Shown: one piece after another, positions 58,501-63,829 of the stretch
How the letters are laid out: each line of letters starts with the position of its first letter
Numbering within the stretch: the first letter of the stretch is position 1
Made by a program: the position numbers and the translations under genes
The notes under the pieces: model-generated
The model's database searches: none
What the model was told of the DNA's origin: nothing
What the model saw: the letters and a program-made list of their open reading frames with translations, nothing else
Assembly (NCBI RefSeq): GCF_003999875.1
Contig: NZ_RQVJ01000003.1
Coordinates: forward strand, 167,900 to 231,899
Length of the DNA stretch: 64,000 nt
Reading direction: 5' to 3'
Origin: Veillonella sp. 3310
GTDB lineage: Bacteria > Bacillota > Negativicutes > Veillonellales > Veillonellaceae

Positions 58501-61500
58501 GCGAAGCTGGATCTGTGGTGTACACTAACGAAGCTGGCGACCGTGTGGTAAAAGCAAAAGATGGTAAATACTACAAAGCTGATGAAGTAAAAGCTGATGG
58601 TACTGTAAAAACTGCTGAGGAAAACAAAGGTAAAGCACCAGAAGAAGTGAAAACACCGCAAGCTCGTGTGGTAAATCCTAATGGAAAAACTACGGCTCCT
58701 ACTACTTTATCCAACATCGCTGATGGAAAAATCGCAGCAGATTCCAAAGAGGCTGTGAACGGCGGTCAATTGAATACTGTTAAATCTGATTTAGCTACAG
58801 CCTTAGGTGGAGGTGCTAAAGTAGAAAACGGTGTATTCACAGGACCAACGTATAACATCACAAAAGATGATGGCACAGGTACAGAAGCAACATCGAATGT
58901 TGGTGAAGCAATCAGTAAATTAGATGGCCGTATCAACAATGCTAATACTACACTTGCTAATAAAGGCTTAGATTTCACAGGTAATGATACAACTGCGAAA
59001 GTACACCGTAATTTAGGTGAAACTTTAACAATCAAAGGTGCTGATAACTTCACGCGCACAGATGCTGAAACAAACAATATCAAAGTTGTGAAAAATAATA
59101 ATGATCTTGATGTGAAATTAGCAGAAAACCTTGGTAACATCAAAGAAATCGCTGGTAATGGTAAAGATGACTTAGTGATTAAAAACGGTGATGCTACCAT
59201 TACCTTGAAACCTAAAAAAGAGGCAGAAGGTGCTAACCCTGCTACACCAGCTACAGTCGACTTTGGCAATACAAAAGTAGTAGCACCTAATTTAGACGCA
59301 TCTATCACATATCGTGCGAATAGCGCAGAAGATGCAGATGCTAAGACTGTAACATTACAAAAAGGTTTGAACTTCGTGTCTGGTGATGGTACAGCAGCTA
59401 CTGCTGAAGCAGCAAAAGCAGGTATCACAATTGCAGCTGATAAAGATGGAAAAGTTGTATTTGGCTTGAATGAAGCAACACGCAATGCTATCGATAATGC
59501 AGCAGATAAAAACTTAAATAACTTATCTCAAGAGGGTAAGGATAAAGTGGCTGATTTAGCAAAAACAGCAGCAAGAGAGGCAGTAAAAGTAGCAGCTGGT
59601 AATAATGTGACAGTAACACCTGAAACGAAAGATGGCGTTACTACCTATACTGTAAATGGCCGTGATACGACTGTAAAAGCAGCTGATAAAGGAAGTGTTT
59701 CTGTTACTGGTGGAACACTAAATGCTAACGGTGAACGTGAATATACTGTAGATTTAACAGCAGAAGCAAAAGCTGAATTGGGTAAGATTTCTGATCTGAA
59801 TACACGCTTGGGCAGTGCAGAAGGCAAAATCACAACGCTTCAAGGTGATATGACGAAGGCAAAAGATGATATTGCAGCGAATACGAAAGCAATTGAAGCT
59901 AATAAAGAAGCTATAGCTACAAATAAAAATGCAATTGCTGACAATGCAAAAAATATTGCAGCCAATACAAAAGATATCGATGCTAATAAACAAGGTATTG
60001 CAGAAAATAAAGAAAAAATTGGCGAAAATGCAAAAGCGATTGCTAAAAATGCAGATGCTATTAAATCTAATACAGATCGTATTCATACAGTAGAAACTCG
60101 TGTTGACACAGTAGAAACTCGTGTTGACACAGCAGAAGGCAAAATTGCTGCTAATGAAAAAGCAATTAAAGACAATGCATCTGCTATTCAATCTAATACA
60201 AAAGCAATTGGTGATAATACAACAGCCATTGCAAAAAATGCAAGCGATATCACAAAAGCAAATAAAGAGATTGAAAGCTTAAAAGGTAATTCTGCAACGA
60301 AAGATTTAAGTAACCTAACCAATACTGGCAAGGATACAATTACTAAATTGATTGATGTGAAGGGTGAAAATGGTATTACTGTTACACCAAGCACAAATAC
60401 AGACTCAAGAGTAAAAACTTTCACAGCAAAATTAAATGACACTGTTACCTTCGGTTCTGGTGATAAGAAAATTACTGTAGATGGTACAACTGGTACTGTT
60501 ACAAGTAAAGCAGTAGCAGCGGATACAGTAAAAGCTAACACTGTAGATGCTAAGACTGTTCAATTAGGAGACTCTACAGGAACTAATACAACTGTTACAG
60601 CAGATGGTATTGCAGTAACAACTAAGAACCCTGATGGCACTACATCTAAAGTAGAAATCAAAAATGGTACAGTCTCTGGTTTAACAAATACGAAGTGGGA
60701 TCCAGCCAAAGTAGTTACTGACGCAGATCGCAGTGTAGTGGCAACGCAAGGTCAAGTGAAAGATGTAACGGATACCTTGGCCCGTGGTCGAGTATTTGTA
60801 GGTGATACGGGTACAAAAGTGACTGTAGGTTTAGGCGATACTCTGGCTATTAAAGGTGGATCTACTAAAGCATTAACAGATGATAACATTGGTGTTGTAT
60901 CTACTGAGGCAAAAGATGGCAAGCCAGCTACGATGACTGTAAAATTGGCGAAAGATGTGAAAATGAAAGATGGTTCCACATCCTACGACTACTACTTACC
61001 TGAAGTAAAAACGAATCCAGATGGTTCAAAAGAGAAGGTTAAAAACACAGATGGATCTGTGAAATATAAAGTAGATAAAGATGGTAATCCAATTCGCTTA
61101 GTGACAACTACAGTCAATGGTGAAGGTGTAACGATTGCACCAGTGAAAGGTTTAGATAAACCGACTGTTTCCTTAACAGCGGATGGTCTAGACAATGGTG
61201 GCAACCAAATTCACAATGTAGCAGCAGGCACAGCTAATACGGATGCAGCGACAGTAGGTCAAGTACGTGCAGCAGCACACGCTTTAAATAACCGTGTGAA
61301 TGAGGCAGGTGCTCACGCAGCAGCCTTAGCAGCGATGAATCCATTGAGCTATGATCCTCTTAAAAAATCTCAAGTCATGGCTGGATATGGCGCTTATAAA
61401 GGTAGTAATGCGTTGGCACTTGGTGTGGCTCACTATGCTAACGAAGATACTCTATTTAACGTAGGTGTCAGCGTAGGCAATGGTGAAAACATGGTGAATG

Positions 61501-61727
61501 CAGGCGTGACGTACCGATTCGGCGGCGAAGACAGCATGATCCCTGAACGTTACAAAGGCGGTCCAATTTCTTCTGTTTATGTAATGCAAGATGAAATCAC
61601 TGCTCTGAAAGCTGAAAATGCTCGTAAAGATGCGGAGAATGCTAAGAAAGAAGCAGAGAATGAGGAAATGAAAGCACAAATTAAAATGCTTATTGAACGT
61701 GTAACAATGCTGGAAGCAAAAAAATAA
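43578..61727 (+). CDS. Giant trimeric autotransporter adhesin (YadA/Hag type), 6049 residues
   Basis: Outer-membrane fibrous adhesin (type Vc secretion). Residues 1-55 are an extended signal peptide (ESPR motif NKIFKVIWSKSKQCYIVVSE, then KKK and a hydrophobic core). Residues about 65-810 are YadA-like head repeats (AIGxxAxAxGxxS). A neck motif DAVNVKQL lies near 870. Residues about 880-5400 are a stalk of recurring modules: FTGND-type, GIN-type (KDGINAGGMKVTNV), and blocks with NDKTLTDKVNALRNGEAG (seven copies). A long Asn-rich coiled coil follows (about 5430-5570). The neck and YadA anchor barrel end near 5984, then a 65-residue tail. One frame stays open over 18 kb of repeats. It probably binds host cells or partner bacteria. 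Confidence 0.95.
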   Translation: MNKIFKVIWSKSKQCYIVVSEMAKNHSGKKKIVVASILAAMAVGSGSITNMVDAAGEVTLAGGNAKTPGSIAIGYGSVSDGTVIHNDGSTTVQPSIAIGVGAKSMGNSSVSVGQGAQVLGYSYSVAVGRGSEANGDYGVSVGYNTRAKLHGIAMGEQARAMKEGATTFGVSSRGYGNGSIAIGWQSLAGANVYDENGNPGVDINQDPEKTISDYNKWGDTAIGIRAVATGGNALALGRSATAKAANAVAIGGGNGSSYTDNTEKTEATAEKAVAIGYKTEASAVSSVALGTSAISGGENGVAIGNDAQAQTANTIAVGSTSRAVNANDSALGNASKATGGGATAIGYTVTTSGNQAFGAGSNTEVSGAGAVGIGYKVKASGNRAISIGNDNGDSNPTVASGEKAIAIGSGANSAGSASIAMGRNVSVDREYTTAIGTNITASKNASASTIIGYNSFTKANQSVNIGSTNETDESARYSTAIGYDVRAKGRNAVAIGSSGESSAKVVAAGEDAIAIGTSAQGNNTSATAIGKQAIASDTNSIAFGTSAKGVGASSTAIGNGATTAKANAIALGTSAQGTGESSVAIGNGAQATDSHAFAAGVGAKATGSSAIAVGNSASAAKANSVAIGTDTTASEKETVAVGLRASANGLRSVSVGIDTESTTADGVSVGYLSKSQALGAVAIGRNAVVTAEKSTAVGYDLSITNSASTNIGYTSTVNANQATSVGARNLVEAGAQYGTALGYFVNISGKNAIGIGSSDDKKNVIASAKDAAAIGTSAQATAASAMALGTNANAALAHSVALGEGSTTTTDDGASKIAYLTNESTNNSGNGVISVGNKRNTSDTGTITRRIVSVAGGTDDFDAVNVKQLKTLESNEWLLRTQNAGDANPTDVAPQTVNNQTKKRVTLKAGDNIAISNSNGVVTLNVTNVVKSVATDNTNALDISNTNGAVKINPKLATSVDAAGEANKLVTAGTVKTALDLKVNKADELHVKPGNYTVQSSGDVSLIQENANSQAQSDKAFTIKDVAKKSVVDTLQSDFNTFKTKAITFTGDDNQGVARTLDTTLTVKGGANYTSTTANTNIRVEKDGTTGLAVKLSDKLTGMKEIAGTGTQDLVIKNGDTKVTVKAPANGDKGTVDFGDAKVVASNLDASIKYRANDEAVAKAKSVKLADGFNFVASNVTDTATEGPKSGLAIKAEDNGKVTFGLDKATRNTIDNAADKNLSNLTQDGKNKVTELAKTAAQDAVKVAAGHNTTVTTDTSTAGVTTYKVNANDTTVAVTGNGLAITGGELGTDKVRKYSLDLSAATKGKLAAVGNLATNVIGGTTIAADGTVTGPTFSITKADGTAENAGTIKEAIEKLDAANKGQNTKISDTAEKVTNLATALGGGAKVENGTFTGPTYNITKADGSGTETASNVGDAISKLDTRITTANGALVTKGLDFTGNDTTDAGKVHRDLGTTLTIKGAENFTRTATETNNIKVVKNGDALDVKLAENLAKMKEISGDGASDLVIKNGDTKVTVKAPTTGDKGTVDFGDAKVVASNLDANISYKAGSEDTKKKVKLQDGFNFTAATDTTVTAEGPKAGLAIKAEDNGKVTFGLDKATREKVDNAADKNLSNLSDDGKNKVKELAKTAAQDAVKVADGINTTVEKDTTTTGVTTYKVNANDTTVAVTGDGLAITGGDLGTDKVRKYSLDLSAATKGKLAAVGNLATNVIGGTTVNADGTVVGPTFSITNAAGTAEDAGTIKEAIEKLDAANKGQNTKISETAEKVTQLGETVTNNYNDLSKKISDGTTNITNTLTTKGLDFTGNDTTDAGKVHRDLGTTLTIKGAENFARAATETNNIKVVKNGDALDVKLAENLANMKEISGDGSSDLVIKNGDTKVTVKAPTNGDKGTVNFGDAKVIAKNLEASIAYKSNKDTAKKTVKLEDGFNFTAAADTAADTDVPKSGLAITTGANGEVTFGLDKATRNTIDNAADKNLSNLSDDGKNKVKELAKGAAQDAVKVADGINTTVEKDTATAGVTTYKVNANDTTVAVTGDGLAITGGDLGTDKVRKYSLDLSDATKGKLKAVDGLSTVIGGTNITADGTVTGPKFNITKADGTTEEATTIKDAIDKLNTTNAGQNTKISETAGKVTTLEGKVDGIVEKGMTFAGDDAAADKVTRKLGETLNIHGQNNITVKKDGTAVDTLNVKLASDLKNITSISSGDGTTGSKVTLGADGVSIANTAAGQGGAAGETKTVTIGKDGINAGGMKITNVAEAKAEGDAANKKYVDDAISNLGNIVSGNATLNFAGNVTKNAQDQATEKVGLSLATGTLHVNGANNEITTTAKGDTITVGLAETVKAQLAKVGDTASNGRDGKDGASGAKGLTGKDGLNDKTLTDKVNALRNGEAGSVVYTDENGARLVKAKDGEYYKATDVDATGNVLNGATKATTVEARVVNPDGTTTGGTTKLSNIADGKVAAGSKDAVNGGQLYTAKSEIGAIIGGTTINENGKITGPTFSITNEAGTAENAGTIKEAIEKLDATNAAQNTKISGNTEKLTKLGKTVTNNYNELSTKITQAGTNVTNALTTKGLNFTGDDTTDAGKVHRDLGETLTLKGGENFTRAAAENNIKVVKNGDALDVKLAKNLANMKEISGDGTSDLVIKNGDTKVTVKAPTNGDTGTVDFGKAKVVAPNLDASISYKAGNGDTKKTVKLQDGFNFTAATDTTTTAEGPKSGLAITTGDNGVVTFGLDKATRSTIDNAADKNLSNLSDDGKNKVKELAKGAAQDAVKVADGINTTVEKDTATAGVTTYKVNANDTTVAVNADTLAISGGDLNATTKVRAYTLDLSNTVKAKLNAINNVGDTASNGRDGVNGASGAKGLTGADGLNDKTLTDKVNALRNGEAGSVVYTDENGARLVKAKDGVYYKATDVDKDGNVLNGATPASTVEARLVNPKGETTVPTKLSNIADGKVAANSKDAVNGGQLNTVKSDLATALGGGAKVENGVFTGPTYNITKDDGSNTTEAVKNVGDAISKLDGRINNANTTLANKGLDFTGNDTTAKVHRNLGETLTIKGAENFTRTATETNNIKVVKTDNDLDVKLAENLGNIKSISNTTGEGKPGSTITLGADGVSIANTAAGQDGAAGETKTVTIGKDGINAGGMKVTNVAKAVADEDAANKKYVDEAISNLDTTIRGNATLNFAGNVTKDAQDKATDKVGLALSTGTLHVNGADNEITTTAKGDTITVGLAQAVKDQLAKVGDTASNGRDGKDGASGAKGLTGADGLNDKTLTDKVNALRNGEAGSVVYTDENGARLVKAKDGEYYKAADVDKDGNVLNGATPASTVEARLVNPKGETTVPTKLSNIADGKVVANSKDAVNGGQLHTAKSEIGAIIGGTTINENGKITGPTFSITNAAGTKDDATTIKDAIEKLDATNAAQNTKINDTAEKVTTLDGKVADIVDKGMVFAGDDATADKVTRKLGETLNIHGQNNITVKKDGTAVDTLNVKLASDLKNITSITNADTDGKPGSKITLDANGVSIANTAAGQDGAAGETKTVTIGKDGINAGGMKITNVAKATENGDAANKEYVDNAINNLNTTVTNNANLRYAGDTNEGAVSGEDHLNLPLATGTLKVAGTADQIKTVANNGTITLSLDEKVANKLNKLGDTASNGRDGANGTSGATGLTGKDSLNDKTLTDKVNALRNGEAGTVVYTDDAGERLVKANDGKYYHKDDLKADGTPKTADENNGTEPKAVDNPQARVVNPNGGAKAPTTLSNIADGKVAANSKEAVNGGQLNTVKSDLATALGGGAKVENGVFTGPTYNITKDDGSNTKEEVKNVGDAISKLDGRINNANTTLANKGLDFTGNDTTAKVHRNLGETLTIKGAENFTRTATETNNIKVVKTGNDLDVKLAENLGNIKSISNTTGEGKPGSTITLGADGVSIANTAAGQDGAAGTTKTVTIGKDGINAGGMKVTNVAKAEADGDAANKAYVDDAIKNLNTTVTNNANLRYAGDTNVGAAGEDHLNLPLATGTLKVAGTADQIKTVANNGTITLSLDEKVTNKLDKLGDTASNGRDGANGLTGKDGLNDKTLTDKVNALRNGEAGSVVYTNEAGDRVVKAKDGKYYKADEVKADGTVKTADENNGKAPEEVTTPQARVVNPNGETTVPTKLSNIADGKVAANSKEAVNGGQLNTVKSDLATALGGGAKVENGTFTGPTYNITEDDGSNTKEEVKNVGDAISKLDGRINNANTTLANKGLDFTGNDTTDAGKVHRNLGETLTIKGAENFTRAATETNNIKVVKTDNDLDVKLAENLGNIKSISNATGEGKPGSTITLGADGVSIANTAAGADGAAGETKTVTIGKDGINAGGMKVTNVAKAEADGDAANKKYVDDAITNLNTTVTNNANLRYAGDTNEGVANGEDHLNLPLATGTLKVAGTADQIKTVANNGTITLSLDEKVANKLNKLGDTASNGRDGANGTSGATGLTGKDGLNDKTLTDKVNALRNGEAGTVVYTDDAGERLVKANDGKYYHKDDLKADGTPKTADENNGTAPKAVDNPQARVVNANGDAKAPTTLSNIADGKVAAGSKDAVNGGQLNTVKSDLATALGGGAKVENGVFTGPTYNITKDDGSNTKEEVKNVGDAISKLDGRINNANTTLANKGLDFTGNDTTDAGKVHRNLGETLTIKGAENFTRTAAEANNIKVVKTDNDLDVKLAENLGNIKEIAGNGKDDLVIKNGDATITLKPKKEAEGTNPATPATVDFGDTKVVASNLDASIKYRANDEEAANAKSVKLADGFNFVASTVTDTATEGPKSGLVIKAEDNGKVTFGLDKATREKVDNAADKNLSNLTDDGKNKVKELAGEAAKASVKVADGINTTVTTDTTTTPGVTTYKVNANDTTVAVNADTLAISGGTPDATTKVRAYTLDLSDTVKAKLNAINNVGDTASNGRDGVNGTSGAQGLTGKDGLNDKTLTDKVNALRNGEAGSVVYTNEAGDRVVKAKDGKYYKADEVKADGTVKTAEENKGKAPEEVKTPQARVVNPNGKTTAPTTLSNIADGKIAADSKEAVNGGQLNTVKSDLATALGGGAKVENGVFTGPTYNITKDDGTGTEATSNVGEAISKLDGRINNANTTLANKGLDFTGNDTTAKVHRNLGETLTIKGADNFTRTDAETNNIKVVKNNNDLDVKLAENLGNIKEIAGNGKDDLVIKNGDATITLKPKKEAEGANPATPATVDFGNTKVVAPNLDASITYRANSAEDADAKTVTLQKGLNFVSGDGTAATAEAAKAGITIAADKDGKVVFGLNEATRNAIDNAADKNLNNLSQEGKDKVADLAKTAAREAVKVAAGNNVTVTPETKDGVTTYTVNGRDTTVKAADKGSVSVTGGTLNANGEREYTVDLTAEAKAELGKISDLNTRLGSAEGKITTLQGDMTKAKDDIAANTKAIEANKEAIATNKNAIADNAKNIAANTKDIDANKQGIAENKEKIGENAKAIAKNADAIKSNTDRIHTVETRVDTVETRVDTAEGKIAANEKAIKDNASAIQSNTKAIGDNTTAIAKNASDITKANKEIESLKGNSATKDLSNLTNTGKDTITKLIDVKGENGITVTPSTNTDSRVKTFTAKLNDTVTFGSGDKKITVDGTTGTVTSKAVAADTVKANTVDAKTVQLGDSTGTNTTVTADGIAVTTKNPDGTTSKVEIKNGTVSGLTNTKWDPAKVVTDADRSVVATQGQVKDVTDTLARGRVFVGDTGTKVTVGLGDTLAIKGGSTKALTDDNIGVVSTEAKDGKPATMTVKLAKDVKMKDGSTSYDYYLPEVKTNPDGSKEKVKNTDGSVKYKVDKDGNPIRLVTTTVNGEGVTIAPVKGLDKPTVSLTADGLDNGGNQIHNVAAGTANTDAATVGQVRAAAHALNNRVNEAGAHAAALAAMNPLSYDPLKKSQVMAGYGAYKGSNALALGVAHYANEDTLFNVGVSVGNGENMVNAGVTYRFGGEDSMIPERYKGGPISSVYVMQDEITALKAENARKDAENAKKEAENEEMKAQIKMLIERVTMLEAKK
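43770..46010 (+). repeat. YadA-like head repeats of the giant adhesin
   Basis: Dozens of about 14-residue left-handed beta-roll repeats such as AIAIGTSAQG, SVAIGNGAQA and AVAIGYKTEA, ending with ALGEGSTTT. The neck (RIVSVAGGTDDFDAVNVKQL) follows at 46126-46185. Confidence 0.85.
46200..59760 (+). repeat. Stalk module repeats of the giant adhesin
   Basis: Long near-identical DNA repeats. The block starting GTCAATTGAATACTGTTAAA recurs near 52480, 54915, 56110, 57335 and 58765, so units are about 1.2-1.4 kb. Seven NDKTLTDKVNALRNGEAG blocks lie near 50700, 52190, 53390, 54610, 55805, 57025 and 58460. Such repeats allow length change by recombination. Confidence 0.85.
50643..58460 (+). repeat. Seven collagen-like Gly-X-Y segments in the stalk
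   Basis: Segments at 50643-50705, 52131-52193, 53328-53390, 54549-54611, 55761-55805, 56964-57026 and 58398-58460. Each encodes five to seven Gly-X-Y triplets (for example GRD-GKD-GAS-GAK-GLT-GKD-GLN), always just before NDKTLTDK. Confidence 0.7.
59871..60248 (+). repeat. Asn-core heptad coiled coil of the stalk
   Basis: Ten consecutive heptads I-x-x-N-x-x-x (59871-60080), a short Val stretch (TVETRVD twice), then five more (60144-60248). Ile at a and Asn at d matches the N@d layers known from other trimeric autotransporters. Confidence 0.8.
61200..61727 (+). other. YadA anchor and C-terminal extension of the giant adhesin
   Basis: The neck NQIHNVAAG, a helix and then four barrel strands end with MVNAGVTYRFGG at about 61489-61530. 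Unlike YadA, whose barrel ends at the C-terminus, about 65 residues follow, with a charged heptad pattern (ALKAENARKDAENAKKEAEN...MLIERVTMLEAKK). Confidence 0.75.
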
Positions 61728-62260
61728 TACACCATATAAGAGGCGAATTCCTAATGGTATGACAAAAAATGGACACTTCGTTGAAAGAGGGAGTGTCCAT
61801 TTTATATGTGAGAAGTATTTTATATTATATGATAGTGAATATTTACAAAATGATGAAGTATGCAATACAGAAAAAACTGATGAAATGTATATAATTAAAA
61901 GTATAAAATATAATAGGATTATAAAAGCGTTGAAAATCAATATCTTTGTAATTGCATTTGGATATTTAACGAAATGTGAAGTATAGTATAATAAAGGATT
62001 AGATTGATGAAAGATAGTTTGATTATTATTAAAAATGAATAAAATAATCAAAATTACACTAGTACTTTTAGTAGAGATATATATAATAAAAGTAGATAAT
62101 GTATTTCTTCATAATAAAACTTAAGATTGAAACATGTAAATGTGATATGTATTGACTATAAAGTGATGTACAAGTTACATCGATAAATGAGGTAGTTTAT
62201 ATTTAATAAATATTATATAGTTCAAGGTTTGATGACCAGAAAAAAGGGAGGATTATCACA
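61728..62260 (+). promoter_or_regulatory. Intergenic region between the two adhesins
   Basis: A terminator for the giant adhesin lies at 61766-61803 (AAAATGGACACT with AGTGTCCATTTT). The rest is AT-rich. TATAAT at 61987-61992 is the best promoter candidate for the second adhesin. AAGGGAGG at about 62244 precedes ATG 62261. Confidence 0.55.
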
Positions 62261-63829
62261 ATGAACAAATTATTTAAGGTTATTTGGAGCAAGTCTAAGC
62301 AATGCTACATCGTAGTTTCAGAAGTAGCGAAAAACACTACAGGTAAAAAGAAAATCGTCGTTGCTAGTGTATTAGCAGTCTTGGCAGTGAGTGCACAAGT
62401 GGCAACTGTACAAGCAACAATTCCTGAGGGGACCGTAAAAGACGGTGCAACGGTAGGGATCGGTCAAACCGTGGAGGTTGCTGGTGATAGCTCTGTAGGT
62501 GTTGGTAAAGGTATCACTGTTACGAAGCGATTTTCTGTAGCAATGGGGAATGGGATCACTGCCAGTGCAGATAACGCAGTAGCCATTGGTTCTGGAGCCA
62601 ATTTCGGAAAAGTACAAGCCTTAGGTAATGATAGCGTTGCCGTAGGGACCCGTGCAGAAGCAGGCATGCAAAGTTCTATCGCCATTGGTCGTTTGAGTCG
62701 TGCTGTTACAGGTGAAAAAGGTGTGGCCATCGGTAATGAAGCGGTGACGACAGCGTTGTCTGCCATTGCGATTGGTAACAAAGTGAAGGCTACGAAGGAC
62801 ACGGCCATTAGTATTGGTAACGAATCCAACGCCACTGGAACAGCAGCAGTTGCCTATGGTAACAAAGCACAAGCAACAGCAGATAGCACTGTAGCAGTGG
62901 GTGATCAATCGAAAGCTACAGCCGCTAATGCGACAGCGGTCGGAACTGGAGCAAATGCTAGTGGAGATAATAGTATCGCTTTAGGTAAAAGTGCCACAGT
63001 AGCCGGAGCTAATAGTGTAGCATTAGGTTTTAACACAGCTGTAACGGCAGCTGATGTTGCTACAGGCACGGCGGCTGGTAAAAAACCATATTTATTAGAT
63101 AGTAGTACCGTAGATAATGTGGATGATGCAACCAATGGTATTGTCGCAATTGGAACAAGACGTGATGGAGCTACTGGGTTTGCCCGTCGTTTAACAGGGG
63201 TAGCAGGTGCTGTTTCTGACTATGATGCAGTTAACTTGAAACAGTTGAAAGCTGTAGAAGCTAACGAATGGTTGTTACAAACTAAAAATGCAAACGATAC
63301 AAAAGCAACAGACGTAACAGCACAAGCTGTGACAGGAGAAAAGAAAAAACGTGTAGTCTTAGAAGCTGGTGACAACATCACTCTTGAAAATAGTAACGGT
63401 ACTGTAAAAATAAAAGCTAACGTAGGCGTAAAATCTATTACAAGTGGAAATAAAACGGCATTAACAGTATCTACAGTAGATACTAACGGTGCGGTAACGA
63501 TTACGCCAAATATCGCAACTAATTTGTCAGCTAGTGGTGATGCAGGTAAGCTTGTAACAGCGGGAACTGTAAATACAGCACTTGCTGGAAAAGTGGATAC
63601 AAACACTTTCAACACAGCGTTAGGAGCTAAACTTGATAAAACAGCAGAACGTCATGTGAAAGAAGGATCCTATGCAGTGCAAAATGACGGTACAGTAACA
63701 TTAACAAAAGTAGATGGAGTAGGTACTGAAAAAGCTAATGAAGCGGTAAAAATCACAGGATTAGCAACAAAAGCATCTGTGGATACGTTAACTACAGAAG
63801 TGGGCAAAAAGCAAACGCAGCTGACGTAA
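62261..63829 (+). CDS. Second trimeric autotransporter adhesin, frame-broken or cut at window end
   Basis: The N-terminus is nearly the same as the giant adhesin (NKLFKVIWSKSKQCYIVVSE, KKKIVVAS), so it is an ESPR-type signal peptide, with cleavage probably after VQA near residue 50. Residues about 60-270 are YadA-like head repeats (AIGNEAVTTALSAIAIGNK). The neck is at about 320 (DYDAVNLKQLKAVEANEWLL) and the first stalk part follows. The frame stops at TAA 63827-63829 after a run of five A (63806-63810). Neighbouring repeats have six A at that place, and one more A would keep the frame open to 63993. No anchor domain is in the window, so either the gene continues beyond it, or it is a pseudogene or phase-off copy. 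Confidence 0.82.
   Translation: MNKLFKVIWSKSKQCYIVVSEVAKNTTGKKKIVVASVLAVLAVSAQVATVQATIPEGTVKDGATVGIGQTVEVAGDSSVGVGKGITVTKRFSVAMGNGITASADNAVAIGSGANFGKVQALGNDSVAVGTRAEAGMQSSIAIGRLSRAVTGEKGVAIGNEAVTTALSAIAIGNKVKATKDTAISIGNESNATGTAAVAYGNKAQATADSTVAVGDQSKATAANATAVGTGANASGDNSIALGKSATVAGANSVALGFNTAVTAADVATGTAAGKKPYLLDSSTVDNVDDATNGIVAIGTRRDGATGFARRLTGVAGAVSDYDAVNLKQLKAVEANEWLLQTKNANDTKATDVTAQAVTGEKKKRVVLEAGDNITLENSNGTVKIKANVGVKSITSGNKTALTVSTVDTNGAVTITPNIATNLSASGDAGKLVTAGTVNTALAGKVDTNTFNTALGAKLDKTAERHVKEGSYAVQNDGTVTLTKVDGVGTEKANEAVKITGLATKASVDTLTTEVGKKQTQLT

Noticed and set aside
61759..61986. Plus-strand 75-codon ORF between the adhesins
   Set aside because: It starts inside the terminator stem of the giant adhesin, has no ribosome-binding site and consists of AT-rich codons.
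61452..62051. Minus-strand 199-codon ORF across the end of the giant adhesin
   Set aside because: Half of it is antisense to the conserved anchor domain; composition is Phe/Ile/Leu-rich as expected from AT-rich shadow frames.
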